Below are positions 24,201 to 34,999 of a stretch of 64,000 nucleotides of DNA, in pieces. How positions within the stretch are numbered: the stretch's first letter is position 1; every line of letters starts with the position of its first letter. The position numbers and the translations under genes were made by a program. This DNA is from Hyalella azteca (Eukaryota; Arthropoda; Malacostraca; Amphipoda; Hyalellidae): the NCBI RefSeq assembly GCF_000764305.2, contig NW_025930774.1:366618-430617 (forward strand). The letters run 5' to 3'. The notes beneath the pieces are model-generated. The model ran no database searches, was not told the origin of the DNA, and worked only from the letters and a program-made list of their open reading frames with translations.

Positions 24201-26513
24201 TAGTAACTAAATGGTAGTATTAGTAGTATTACTCACATAGTACACTCTGAAAGCATTATATTTGTCTCTGATAATTATTCTGAATGGAGAAGAACTTTAA
24301 GATCAGAAAATGATTCTTCCAACTATGCAACATTAAATTTCGAATATATATCTCTATTTCATTAACTGAGTGGTGGTACTCTCTGTGCAGGATGGTACGC
24401 GTGATAGCTGAGGAGTACCTCGTGGAGGAGCGTGACCGCAAGTACTATGCGGACCACTACACCTGCTGGCCTCCTCCGGTCTTCATACCATTACTCACCA
24501 TCATACAGGTCAGTTACTGTTGGTACCAGTACGCAGTACCTAAAATAGGTCAGTTACTGTTGGTACCAGTACTTAATACAGGTCAGTTACTGTTGGTACC
24601 AGTACTTAATACAGGTCAGTTACTGTTGGTACCAGTACCTAATAACTGTTGGTACCAGTAACTAATACAGGTCAGTTACTGTTGGTACCAGTACGCAGTA
24701 CCTAATATAGGTCAGTTACTGTTGGTACCAGTAACTAATATAGGTCAGTTACTGTTGGTACCAGTACTACCTATATTAACCATAATGTTAATCGCTAGAA
24801 ACTATTACTGTGTTTCTTGCTGAAGTATCTTGCCTGTCCACCTATACTTCACTTCTTCGATTCCTTCGTCCGGTTACTTATCCCTCACTCCCAATCCCTC
24901 CTTTGTATTCCCACCCCTCCATGCGTCCCAAATTCTGCAGGATTTTCAGGAAGTCCGCTACTTTTTTAGGCAGCTTCTAATGGCGCAATTTGAAGTTTTT
25001 TTCCAAAGTACAATGTACAAGATTGGCTTGTTGCCGCTGGCTGCTGCTCGGTATGATCTTAGACTCGAATTTATTATTTCTTTAACCGCTTTTGTCTTGA
25101 CTTTATCTTGGGTTATGATATGATCTTAGATACCATGTATTGTCAAGAATAGCAATATTTTCTTGGGTCAAAAGTTATCTTGAATAACCTGCATAATGGA
25201 TATTTCTCTTGTCTTGGTTGCCAATTATTTATTGTCCCCCGCATTATCTAGTATCCCGATGCTGTTCAAGTACCGGTATATTTTTATACGCTAATCATCG
25301 CTAATTGAACAGCACGACTTGAATACGCATTGAACAGCACGACTGTTCAATGCGTACGCTGGGGGGCATATACGCTTGCGGTTGTACGTCACACATCCGT
25401 CGTATCCTTGTGTGTATACTCAAACTACTCATCTTTGTTTAATCCTCTATGTTAACTGCCATGATGTAAAATGTATTTTTCAAGTGTGTTTTTTAGTTAA
25501 ATTGATTCTCATTTTTAGTAGTGAAATTCGTTCTATGCGTGTGGTGCAGGGCGCGTGTGTGCGTGCAGGTGCGTGTGGTGCAGGGCGCGTGTGTGCGTGC
25601 AGGTGCGTGTGGTGCAGGGCGCGTGTATGCGTGCTGGTGCGTGTGGTGCAGGGCGCGTGTAGGCGTGTGCATGCGTGTTCGTGTTCGTGTGTAGTTCAAC
25701 ACAGCGACCGCGGAGGTTGGTTTTTAGGGCGGGGTCACGGGGGTCATGAGACGGTAGTAAAGGAGTTGCTTTAAACCCTTCCCCCTACACCTCCCTCACC
25801 CCTACTCTCTCACCCCTTCTCTCTCACCCCTTCTCTCTCACCCCTTCTCTCTCACCCCTTCTCTCTCACCCCTTCTCTCTCACCCCTTCTCTCTCACTCC
25901 TTCTCTCTCACCCCTTCTCTCTCACTCCTTCTCTCTCACCCCTTCTCTCTCACCCCTTCTCTCTCACCCCTTCATGGTGGCTGCCACTGCTGGTGGCTGC
26001 CACTGCTGGTGGCTGCCACTGCTGGTGGCTGCCACTGCTGGTGGCTGCCACTGCTGGTGGCTGCCACTGCTGGTGGCTGCCACTGTTGGTGGCTGCCACT
26101 GTTGGTGGCTGCCACTGCTGCTCTAGACCAGACAATATCGTAAGTGTCACGCTGTGTCGTCCTCTGGGATCGCCGCCCCCGTGCGGTGCCCCACCACACA
26201 CCCCGCGTCGTGGGGACACAAAGATTATGTTTTGTTATGGGAGGCCCGTGTTGATGTCCCCAGGTCGGGGTAATAGGGCGCGCCCGTTTAGTATTACCTT
26301 AATTGTATGAGCATCGAAACGCGGTACTTATAGAGTACGGTAAGATTAGTACAGTACTCATTAGTATTCAGTATCCAGATGTATATAGCACTCTGATATT
26401 TAGTACTCAATACTCATTGGCATTTAGTACGTACTGCCGTAAATATTCTTACGCCTATTTTAGCGCATTTTCTCATTTATGGAAAAAAACGCTATTGTGC
26501 TCGTCATGTTCGC

Positions 26514-26544
<31 letters not shown>

Positions 26545-29500
26545 GACTTCACATTTGCGTCGACGAGAAAATGCGCTCTCTGTCACTCACTGCAGTGAGT
26601 ACTGAGTTATATTTTTTCCCCATGGCTACCATGGAGAAAAATATGCGAGAAAATGTCGCTACTGGGTTCGCTCCGTCGGTATCATCGTCGAGATGATACG
26701 CTGGATGTTTCATTGGAATGTATTACGACGGCTTGGACATTTGTATGTAATATATATGTTTCTCCTTAATGATATATGTGTTGAGACACCCGCATGTATT
26801 AATGCGCGTTAACGATGGTGAAAATGTTATTACACTTTGTTCGGAGCGACACCTCTAACTGTTGTATTCATTAGGTAGGAAGAAATTAATTACTTAGGTT
26901 TTACATGAGATAAAAACTGAATTAAATAGAAAGGTATAACGACTAGAGTCGTTAGGCATAGCAGCTGAGGTGAGGCTGTTTGAATATGCAGCGTGACCGT
27001 GTCAGCTGAGATGTTGACGTAGCATGTGCGCTCACTATATAGACACGCGATATATAGCTTTATATAGTCACGTGATATATAGCTAAGTTATAGCTTATGT
27101 CTGTAGTTTATAGCTTGAGCTATTGCTTATGGCTGCTATTTGTCGTTTAAGCTGTGGCTAGTGGCTGTAATTTATGGTTTATGCCATAGCTTATGGCTGT
27201 AATTTATGAATGGTGCCATTGCTTATGGCTGTAATTTGTGGCTGTTGCTATAGTTTATGGCTGTAATTTGTGGCTGGTGCTATTGCTTATGGCTGTAATT
27301 TATAGCTGAAGATATAGCTTTCAACTATAGTTTATTCCTTTGAAATTTACGCCACATCACTCGTTCTTGTATTGTTTCAGAACCTTCTTGTTCACATATA
27401 TTTTAATTTGTTAGTGTTTAAAAAGTATGTGATGTGTTTCCTTGGTGAGATGTGCGACATGCGAGAGCTACGCCTACTTTTTATCTGTGCTCATCCTACG
27501 CTTATATGTGCACGGTGCTTATACGTACACGGTGCTTATACGTACACGCACGCCGCGTGTTAGCTGTACACGCCCAAGTTATACGCTCCTTATACGCTCC
27601 TTATACGCTCCTTATACGCTCCTTTTTAGACGAACTGCGAGTCTGGCACCAGCCGTGCCTCTCTTCTGTATAACCCCATAAAAATAATTTAGCCCCATTA
27701 ATCCTAGAGCCCATTAAAATAATTTAGTCCATTCACCCTTGAGCCCTATTAAACAATTAAGCCCTATTTAACCCTAAGCCCAATTAAAACAATTCGGCCC
27801 TATTAACCCCTGAGCGCAATTAAAAACAATTCAGCCCCATTAACCATTGATACCAATTAAAACAATTCAGCCCTATTAACCATTGAGCCCAATTAAAACA
27901 ATTCAGCCCTATTAACCTTTGACCCCCATTAAGACCTTTTATCTGCATTAAAACCCTTGATGTGCCCGTAACTCGTTACATTTGTTGTTTTGTTTCCGAT
28001 TCCAGGAAGTTCACTAATTAACTGAGCTAACTTTATTAGTGTTCAAGTTTCAACTTTCATTAAGTTGCCAGCTTAAAACATATTGCGACCTCTCAATCTC
28101 CAGAGAAAATATTACAGTATATTAATACAGTGTACAGTGTATAATACAGTGTATTATACAGCGTATAATACAGTGTATACGTAATATTACAGTGTATTTT
28201 ACACGCGTATTCATTATCTTTCGGTTGGAATAAAGCACGACAGGTTAGCAGGTTACTGATGTTCTGAGACCAGACACTTGATATATGAACAAGGTTCAAG
28301 CACGCCCCTGATCTTTATCATGGGCGGGTCATCGGTGGCCAACGTTTGAACAGGTCTAATATCGTACAGGAAAGCACTCCAGACCTGGCATTATATGGAC
28401 AACGCATAGGTTATAGTAGGCCTAAGCTGGCCAGATGACGTAGTCTTGTGTGGGCTCAACTATGTCGTGATCTGGACCACACACTTTAGTGATCTTGATA
28501 CTTGTAGATTAATGCGATCTAGAAGGAACTGCGGGATCTAGATCTAGCGCACGAGTTTGAAGCAAATCATTGTGAATCGATGGGGTCTAGATCGTTGTAG
28601 ATTTCTGTTATTTTAAATTTTGTTGGTTATCGAAAAAGAAATTTCTTTGAATAGAATCCTGGAAAATATTTAGTTTGTTATTATTACAAACTTTTTATTA
28701 TGACAAACATTCCCACAATTTACTACGCACTTTTTAACGCTCATGTCCGCAAGATATTGACACAGTTTATCTGTATACTTTATGATACACTCCGCACTCG
28801 GTCATGCTAGGCGGCCACGACCGTAGGTGTGGTCTTCGCTTGTTCAGTTTTTTCTTCTTTTGTTTTGATTTTTTTTATTCTTGGCTCTGAAAGTTCCCAC
28901 GACCGCCGGCGCCGCTCGTGCCCGCGTGACTCACTCCTCCTCCCCATGGGGATGGGGGCTCCCCTCCTCGCCCTCCTATCCTTTATTTGGCTTCCTCCCC
29001 TCATGGGTTTAGTGGCGCCCATCACCGCCCTTGCCTTCCTTATTAGGCTATCCCCCCCCTCCCTCCTCCCCACAAGGATGGAAAGTTGTCCCCGCCCGCC
29101 TCTCGCTTATTACTTCCCCTCGCCCCCCTTCGTGGGAACAGAGCCGCCCCCTCCCTCGGGTTCGAGCCTCCCTCTCCCTCGGGTTCGAGCCTCCCCCTTC
29201 TCTCGCGTATGTAATTTATATCGAGGATGCGCGTGGCGGAGAGTCAGGTGGCGGATGGCGGTCGGTGACCAGCTGTCGGACCCACGGCCGCCATCTGCGC
29301 AACGGCGCGCGCGTGTACCTGCTGTGCGCGCTGTGCACCAGTCCCAGCTTACTGGGTGCGCGTACCTACAGGAGACGAATGTTATTGCTTGCACTACGCG
29401 TACTGTAATCGCGCGCTCGTTTGTCTGATTACTAATGTAAAATGTTATATAACAGTTACGGGTGCAGTTATATAACAGTTACGTGTCCAGTTATATAACA

Positions 29501-32500
29501 GTTGCGTGTCCAGTTATATAACAGCTGGTGGTCACTTGTCTCCCAGCTGCCAGTGACCCTCGGGTCACGTGACCCGCCGCGACCTGTCTGATTTCACCTT
29601 CTCTTGATGCCACCTGTTCCGATGCCAGACGCCCCAGCAGTTAACAGTGACCCGAGGGAAAAAAAAACATTTCCACCCACCAGTTCAGTTTTCAGTTTTT
29701 CAGTTTTTAGTTCAGTTTTTCCACCAGTTTTCCACCCACCAGTTCAGTTCTGCCATTTTATTATGGTGGCCGTGAGTGTTGCGATGCTCAGCAGTTGGTG
29801 TTTCGCGGCCGCGTTTGTTACGGCCGGAATAAGCCGTAGCAATTTTTTGATGAGGTTAACTGGCCGTAATTTGCTTCGAGTTTCTGGGTGTAGATGTGGG
29901 ACCGACAACGGACCTCGATCAAGATCGCGCGCGCTTCATCACACGCGCACACCTGGACATTTGATCGAGATATGTTCGGCTGTGTTTGGTTCAGTTAATA
30001 TTTTATCTGTGAAATATGTGAAGTTTAGTCAAACGCTGTTCAGATGTGGCAACCCGTACTGAGTTTAAGTTAAGTGGCGTCAACCTATAACAGTTGACAT
30101 TCAGTTGGCGTCAGTCAACCATAAAGTTTTCTTTCTGTTAGCGGATTGAAATAGCTATATCAATACGCAACAAAATTGCCATTTGTAAACCTATCTGCTC
30201 AAAGTGCACGATAGCTTCATTTTAATTTTCACCATGTACACCGAAAATTTTCTTTTATGTGCTCAATGTGCACTATAGGTTTACTTTAATTTGCACATTG
30301 TGTATCTAGCTTTCGCTAAATGGAGGGAGGGATGTCGACGAGCCTGCTGAAATTTGAACAATGTTCACAAAAATATATTATTACCGTCTCGTAGACTATT
30401 ACAGTTATTTCCTTCAATTTGCAGTGTGCAACACGACATTGCACCATGCGAATATGGCTACGGTCACCTTGCGTTTCTTTTTATTTGACACTACGCATCA
30501 TAACTTTCCGTGTTGCAGATCTGACTGTGTAAACTTTCTACTCGCACAGGTTGACTTTCTGTTGACCTCTGACCCCTTAACGGGGCGGGGGTATTGTTCT
30601 CACACCTGTCGCTGTGTGTGTATGTGTGTGTGTGTGTAAATTTTATTCCGTGGGCGATGTTTGTGTTCAAAGTGTGTACATTTTACGCTTGTGCTATTAA
30701 TTATCACCCTTTTTTCCTACATTTATTACTCTCTATTAATTTTTAAATAACAAAATTAGGTTTTTCGCTTCCGGCATTCAATCGTTAATCTATAAATTTA
30801 ATTTTCATGGGAAAATAATACCACTTTCAGTTTCGTCTTCAATATTATTGATATATTTTTTTATTTCTAATTTGGTCCTAGAATTAAATTCCGGGAATTC
30901 TTAGAGCTGCGGTGCCAGACGGATGGTGTCTGCGGGGGCTATTTCTGTAGACCGGCACATGTTTCATGTAAGCAAGTGGCTATGGTGGCTTCATTTCGCC
31001 GAGCTTGTCTCTGCACTTGCTTCATGCGCTGAAGTCTTCATGTTTAAATAAAAGTTGCAGGAGTATTGTTTATCTTTAAATGTATTCATACAAAAGTTGC
31101 ACGAGCATCTGTTGGTTTATCACTAAACTTATTCATTTTCTGCGAGCAAAGTCAAAGCAAAAATTCCTTGATGGCAAACTCGAACTATTTAATTAATTCT
31201 GTGATATCCAGTTTTCATTTTCTTTATTATTACACGATATTCGACACCGCGCATTTGCACTGAGAACTAAGAATGCAGGTAATTCGTACATGGCAATTAC
31301 AAGCAGCTTTTCCCTACATCCGACGATGTGTGTACTGTGTAGCCTCGTGTGGGTGCATTGCAGCTATGATCTAAGTTATATTTGGAGCCTGCAAAAACGT
31401 CCTAACGCCGGCACATTTAATGTGTAAAAAATTATGTATGGTTTGTAGGCAGTTAATTAACATCGATTAAATTTTGAACCTGCAAAGACGTCCTGACCCC
31501 GGCACATAGAATGTGTAAAAATTATGTATGGTTTGTAGGCAGTTAATTAACATCGATTAAATTTTGAACCTACAAAGACGTCCTAACGCCGGAAAATATA
31601 TTGTGTAAGAAATTATGCATGGTTTGTAGGCGGTTCACATGGATTAAATTTTGAACCTACAAAGACGTCCTAACGCCGGCACATTTAATGTGTAAAAAAT
31701 TATGCATGGTTGTATGCGGTTAACATCGATTAAATTTTGAACCTACAAAGACGTCCTAACGCCGGCATGTGAACTTGATGAGAAACTGTGTATGGTTTCT
31801 TGGAGGTTAGTCATCGGTTATATTAGGAACCATGCGTTTTGACACCAGCACAAAATATTTAAAATAATTAAATTATATCACTGGCCTTTTTTAATTCCCG
31901 GTGTTGTTTGGTCTAATTTAAGAATATTTCATTTCGATATGAGAGAGTTTAACCTCTTACACCGCTTGTGTCGTCACCTGAAGACATCTATGTATAATGC
32001 AGTATACCGTCTATGTGCCTCTAGACCCACTTTGTGTGCCGCTGTAGACCCTGTTTATGTGTCTGTAGACCCTCTATGTGCCTCTAGACAGTGCCTGTAT
32101 CGCTGTAGACCCTGTATATGTGTCTGTAGACCCTCTATGTGCCTCTAGACAGTGTCTGTGTATCGCTGTAGACCTTGTATATGTTTCTGTAGACCCTCTA
32201 TGTGCCTCTAGACAGTGTCTGTGTAGACCTGTAGACCCTGTATATGTGTCTGTAGACCCTCTATGTGCCTCTAGACAGTGTCTGTGTAGACCTGGCAAGT
32301 CTCTCGAATTGCTGCTACGGCGCCGCGCTGCACTAAAAGAATAGAGCGGCTTCTATTTATTTCGTTGTCACTTTCCTCCACCGAACATTTGCCGCACCAA
32401 GTATGGAGATACTTGTTATTCCAATACTTGTTTGTCTGCGTATTATTATCTCTCGATAACGAGTCTTAAGTAACTTGCAACACTGGATCCGCGCGAGAAA

Positions 32501-34649
32501 AATTTAATCTAGCAGAGATCGGATTTTCGGCTGATTAATTGTACAGTTTTGACAGGGCCTCGTTTATTATCTTTCCTGGTGAATTTTATTGAAACTTTCA
32601 TTAATTTTTTCCAGCAATTCCTAAATTGAAATACTATTTCTGATTTTTTATTGACTTCTTTTATTAAATTGGCCGGGTTTTCGCATGCGCACAAGCCGCT
32701 GCCAGTCGACGTTGTTAGAACACAACGCTTTGATACTCAAGTGACTCAAGAAGCATAGGATGCAACCACCGCAGTTCCTAAACTCATTCACCTCTGCGTG
32801 AGCTTGCCGTGAGTAACGACGCGTGTCTTGCTGAGTAATTACGACACTGCGTTGTGTTGTACAGGGTTTTCCGTCGACCTAGAAATCGATTTTTGTGTAA
32901 ATATTATTCAGGAACCTGCGTAGTTCAATTAGTGCCAGATTGCATCATTTTAACGCGTAAACTCCGCTGCCTCATTTTATGTTATCTGATTAGTTTTAGT
33001 AAACGCGATGTAAATGTCACTCAAATGCAAAATATTCATGGCAATATATGTGTATGCGAGGTAGTTCCGTGCAGGAGCATGTCTGATGCCCTTATTTAAT
33101 TAGGAGCTACCTGTCGCTAATGAGGTTGTCCGCTCACGCTCAGACGAGCTCGAACTCCCATGCAACGTCACGAGCCATCGTCTCCTGCAGCAGCTTGATC
33201 CCTTGCCTCCTACGTCTTTTCTTATCCGTCAAAACAGCAAAAATGAATACTGAACCAACTTCTTTTTAATGCACTGACCTGAAAATATTACTATATTTAT
33301 TAATGTGTTGTAACTTGTTATTAAATTGTTGTGGTTGTTCCAGTTGGCGGTGTTCCTGTACTACACAGTAACCGGGCAGCTGTCGCCCGACGCGGTCATG
33401 CCGCTTGACGCTTCCTTCATCTACCGTCCTGATTGCCGCTCGCAAGTCTGGCGCTTCGTGCTGTATTCTCTACTACATGTTGGGTTAGTTTCCCAACATT
33501 ATCGTGCGTTGAGAACTTGTATTTCTTTGTTAAAAATTGACGTCAAAGTTAGGAATTCAAATGAACATTATTAAATCATTTGAACCGATTTCATGCAGTG
33601 TTATCACAAAAAGTTCTAATGCAAGTTTTGTCAAATTTATCCATAAAATCAAACGTCAGAAGTTGGTTCTAACATTCTGTACCGACAGGTGGGTTCACTT
33701 GACGTTCAACCTGCTGGTGCAGCTGGTGGTGGGGCTGCCCCTCGAGATGGTTCACGGGTCCATGCGAATAGGAACCATCTACGTCGCTGGGGTACTGGCG
33801 GGTTCGCTGGGCACCTCCGTGTTTGACTCGCACGTGTACCTGGTGGGGGCCTCTGGTGGGGTGTACGCCCTCCTGGCTGCCCACCTCGCCAATGTCCTCA
33901 TAAACTACCACAACATGCAGCTGGGGGCGCTGCGCCTGCTCGGTGTTATTGTTATCGGTTAGTTGGAGGCATTTTTGCTGGAGAATAGCGGACATTGTTG
34001 TCGGTGGAAGGGGGAAGCATTGTCGGTGGGTAGAGGACATGGTTTTTGGTGGACTGAAGGGCATCGTGGTTGGTGTATGAAAGCATTGTTGGCGGTGATT
34101 AGGGAGTATCAATGGGGGAGAAGCATTGATTTTCCTGTGGTGGAAGCATTGTTGTCGGTGGGTGGGGTCCACGTTTCCCTTCATGATTAAGCCAATAATG
34201 TGTGAAATTCTTCCAGACCATACTCCAATGATCCACAGGCTTAGAATTTTTCACACAAGTTCGCGTCTGATGCTTTTCAATTTGTTCGATAAAACATTAT
34301 AAATCGTATTCAGGGATGACACGTTATACATGATAAATCGTATTCAGGTCAGACACAACTCTAAAGTACGCTTTTAATTTCAGCAAGTGCGGACGTCTCG
34401 TACGCCATCTACGACCGTTACGCCCGTCACTCAACGGGCCTCCCGGTGTCATACTTGGCCCACATCATGGGTGCCGTGGCAGGCCTCACCATAGGCCTAG
34501 TTGTCCTCAAGAATTTCTCCCAGAAGCTGCACACGCAGCTCTGCTGGTGGATCTGCCTCGGCCTCTACGGCGCCTGCTTTGCTTTCGCCATCCTCTTCAA
34601 CCTCCTGCACCCTTACCCATACGACGGCCTAGTGCAGAGGTTTCCTTAA
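21158..34649 (+). CDS. rhomboid intramembrane serine protease, RHBDL1/3 (rho-4) type, 5'-incomplete
   Basis: Five coding exons (21158-21270, 24391-24508, 33344-33483, 33689-33957, 34384-34649) join in phase into 301 codons ending at TAA. Rhomboids cleave transmembrane substrates within the membrane, for example EGF-receptor ligands in flies. Seen here: WRF before TM2, HVGWVHLTFN, the GASGG active-site motif (Ser179, numbered from the ATG at 21158) and the partner His240 in [11 protein letters not shown]. Both catalytic residues are present, so the enzyme should be active. The RSFKCAV segment and [14 protein letters not shown] resemble the stretch between EF-hands and TM1 in RHBDL1/3 proteins, so the first exon here is probably internal and EF-hand exons should lie upstream. 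Exact paralogue not resolved. Confidence 0.95.
22350..22412. repeat. poly-C / cgacacatttataac repeat
   Basis: Two copies of ccgacacatttataaccccc around a homopolymer run of about 14 C, in the first rhomboid intron shown here. Confidence 0.75.
24391..24508 (+). CDS. rhomboid exon b (pre-TM1 and start of TM1)
   Basis: Acceptor ctctgtgcag ends at 24390; donor GTCAGT at 24509. The leading G completes an Arg codon, then 39 codons include [16 protein letters not shown], the conserved Cys-Pro-Pro-Pro motif before TM1, and the beginning of TM1 (FIPLLTIIQ). It ends in phase 0. The donor is the first of seven tandem copies of the same splice site. Confidence 0.93.
24509..24772. repeat. 33-bp minisatellite carrying a 5' splice site
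   Basis: Units begin GTCAGTTACTGTTGGTACCA at 24509, 24549, 24582, 24615, 24671, 24711 and 24744. The first is the functional donor of rhomboid exon b. Each copy is preceded by cag or tag, so all seven are plausible donors. The basic unit is 33 bp; some are 40 or 56 bp. An ORF runs on from the exon into the array and ends at 24661. Confidence 0.95.
25539..25692. repeat. 34-bp GC-rich minisatellite
   Basis: Four copies of gtgtggtgcagggcgcgtgt plus gcgtgcaggtgc, starting 25539, 25573, 25607 and 25641. Overlapping ORFs on both strands are artefacts. Confidence 0.92.
25790..25975. repeat. 14-bp polypyrimidine minisatellite
   Basis: About 12 copies of ctctctcacccctt: a nearly pure pyrimidine strand of about 170 bases, with few variants. 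Confidence 0.95.
25975..26122. repeat. 16-bp ccactgctggtggctg minisatellite
   Basis: Nine near-perfect 16-bp units directly abutting the polypyrimidine array. ORFs over it on both strands (Ala/Val/Thr or Trp/Leu/Cys repeats) are artefacts. Confidence 0.95.
26457..26617. repeat. 160-bp dispersed element with GTCT tract, copy 2
   Basis: Second copy of 15729-15889, with the same inverted arms agcgcattttctc and gagaaaatgcgct and the same gcagtgagtact tail, but a longer GTCT tract. It lies in the large rhomboid intron. Confidence 0.7.
27060..27325. repeat. 32-bp degenerate minisatellite
   Basis: About eight diverged copies of ttatggctgtaatttatggc plus tggtgctattgc. Confidence 0.85.
27505..27625. 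repeat. two short arrays (17 bp and 11 bp)
   Basis: ggtgcttatacgtacac repeats, followed by four copies of ttatacgctcc. Confidence 0.85.
27665..27950. repeat. 36-bp minisatellite
   Basis: About eight copies of a unit near cccaattaaaacaattcag plus ccctattaacccttga, degenerating at both ends. Confidence 0.88.
28110..28205. repeat. cagtgtataata repeat
   Basis: Short degenerate repeats of acagtgtataatacagtgta; part of a longer minus-strand chance ORF. Confidence 0.75.
28860..29400. other. GC-rich, CpG-rich island
   Basis: Markedly GC-rich compared with its AT-rich surroundings, rich in CpG and CCTCC tracts, with long ORFs in several frames on both strands, as expected from base composition alone. 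No domain recognised. It could be a cryptic promoter or exon inside the rhomboid intron; unproven. Confidence 0.4.
29435..29530. repeat. 23-bp gttatataacagttacgtgt repeat
   Basis: Four copies of ttatataacagttacgtgtc. The core ttatataa is palindromic. Confidence 0.85.
31380..31810. repeat. 91-bp tandem repeat, about 5 copies
   Basis: Units containing tgcaaagacgtcctaacgcc, ggcacatttaatgtgtaaaa and cagttaattaacatcgatta, with increasing divergence to the right. Confidence 0.92.
31995..32298. repeat. 63-bp tandem repeat, about 4-5 copies
   Basis: Units built from ctgtagaccctgtatatgtg, tctgtagaccctctatgtgc and ctctagacagtgtctgtgta. ORFs on both strands are repeat artefacts. Confidence 0.92.
33344..33483 (+). 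CDS. rhomboid exon c (TM1, first loop, start of TM2)
   Basis: Acceptor ttgttccag ends at 33343; donor GTTAGT at 33484. Encodes [11 protein letters not shown] (rest of TM1), the loop with [10 protein letters not shown], then [13 protein letters not shown] carrying the family's WR motif. Ends in phase 2 inside a Gly codon completed by the next exon. Confidence 0.95.
33689..33957 (+). CDS. rhomboid exon d (catalytic serine)
   Basis: Acceptor accgacag ends at 33688; donor GTTAGT at 33958. Encodes [11 protein letters not shown] (conserved His and Asn), GLPLEMVHG, then [18 protein letters not shown] with the nucleophilic Ser179. Phase 1 at the end. GC-rich relative to its surroundings, as the other exons are. 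Confidence 0.97.
34384..34649 (+). CDS. rhomboid exon e (catalytic histidine, C-terminus)
   Basis: Acceptor tttcag ends at 34383. The first two bases complete an Ala codon, then [13 protein letters not shown], the catalytic His240 in [15 protein letters not shown], and a last helix starting [10 protein letters not shown]. Stop TAA at 34647-34649. The final codons (GLVQRFP) are also the first unit of the 45-bp tandem array that continues past the stop. A possible AATAAA lies at 35809-35814. Confidence 0.97.
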
Positions 34650-34862
34650 GACCTTACGACCTTTCGTTTCTAGTTACGTTATCCTTACGACGTCCTAGTG
34701 CAGTGGTTTCGTTTCTATTTACGGTACACAAATAACTGTCTAGTGCAGTGGTTTCGTTTCTAGTTACGGTACCCAAATGACTGTCTAGTGCATAGGCTTC
34801 GTTTCTAGCTACGGTACTCAAATGATGGCCTAGTGCACTGGTTTCGTTTCTAGTTACGTTCA
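34628..34862. repeat. 45-bp array derived from the rhomboid C-terminal codons
   Basis: Unit anchor ctagtgca at 34629, 34695, 34740, 34785 and 34830. The first copy is coding (GLVQ, then RFP and stop); later copies are spaced 45 bp and share tggtttcgtttctagttacg. The array lies across and past the stop codon. Confidence 0.92.
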
Positions 34863-34999
34863 CACGAAGCTAGCTTCGTATTGTTGACTTTTTAGTCGTA
34901 ATATAACCCGAGCCGGAACAGTGCGGATGCTGTGAGTTTTCATCGTAATGCACGCATCAAAATTGGAAAAGCCTGATTATTCTAGGTGCTTGGTACCAA

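Noticed and set aside
28829..29428. 199-codon plus ORF and overlapping ORFs on both strands
   Set aside because: GC-rich DNA has few stops; no recognisable domain, and several frames are equally open.
33537..33689. Upstream extension of the rhomboid catalytic exon in the same frame
   Set aside because: The 5' part is intron: a donor at 33484 and acceptor ending 33688 join the conserved HVG-WVHL exactly.
33669..34184. 171-codon minus ORF
   Set aside because: Antisense shadow of the rhomboid exon and adjoining intron repeats.
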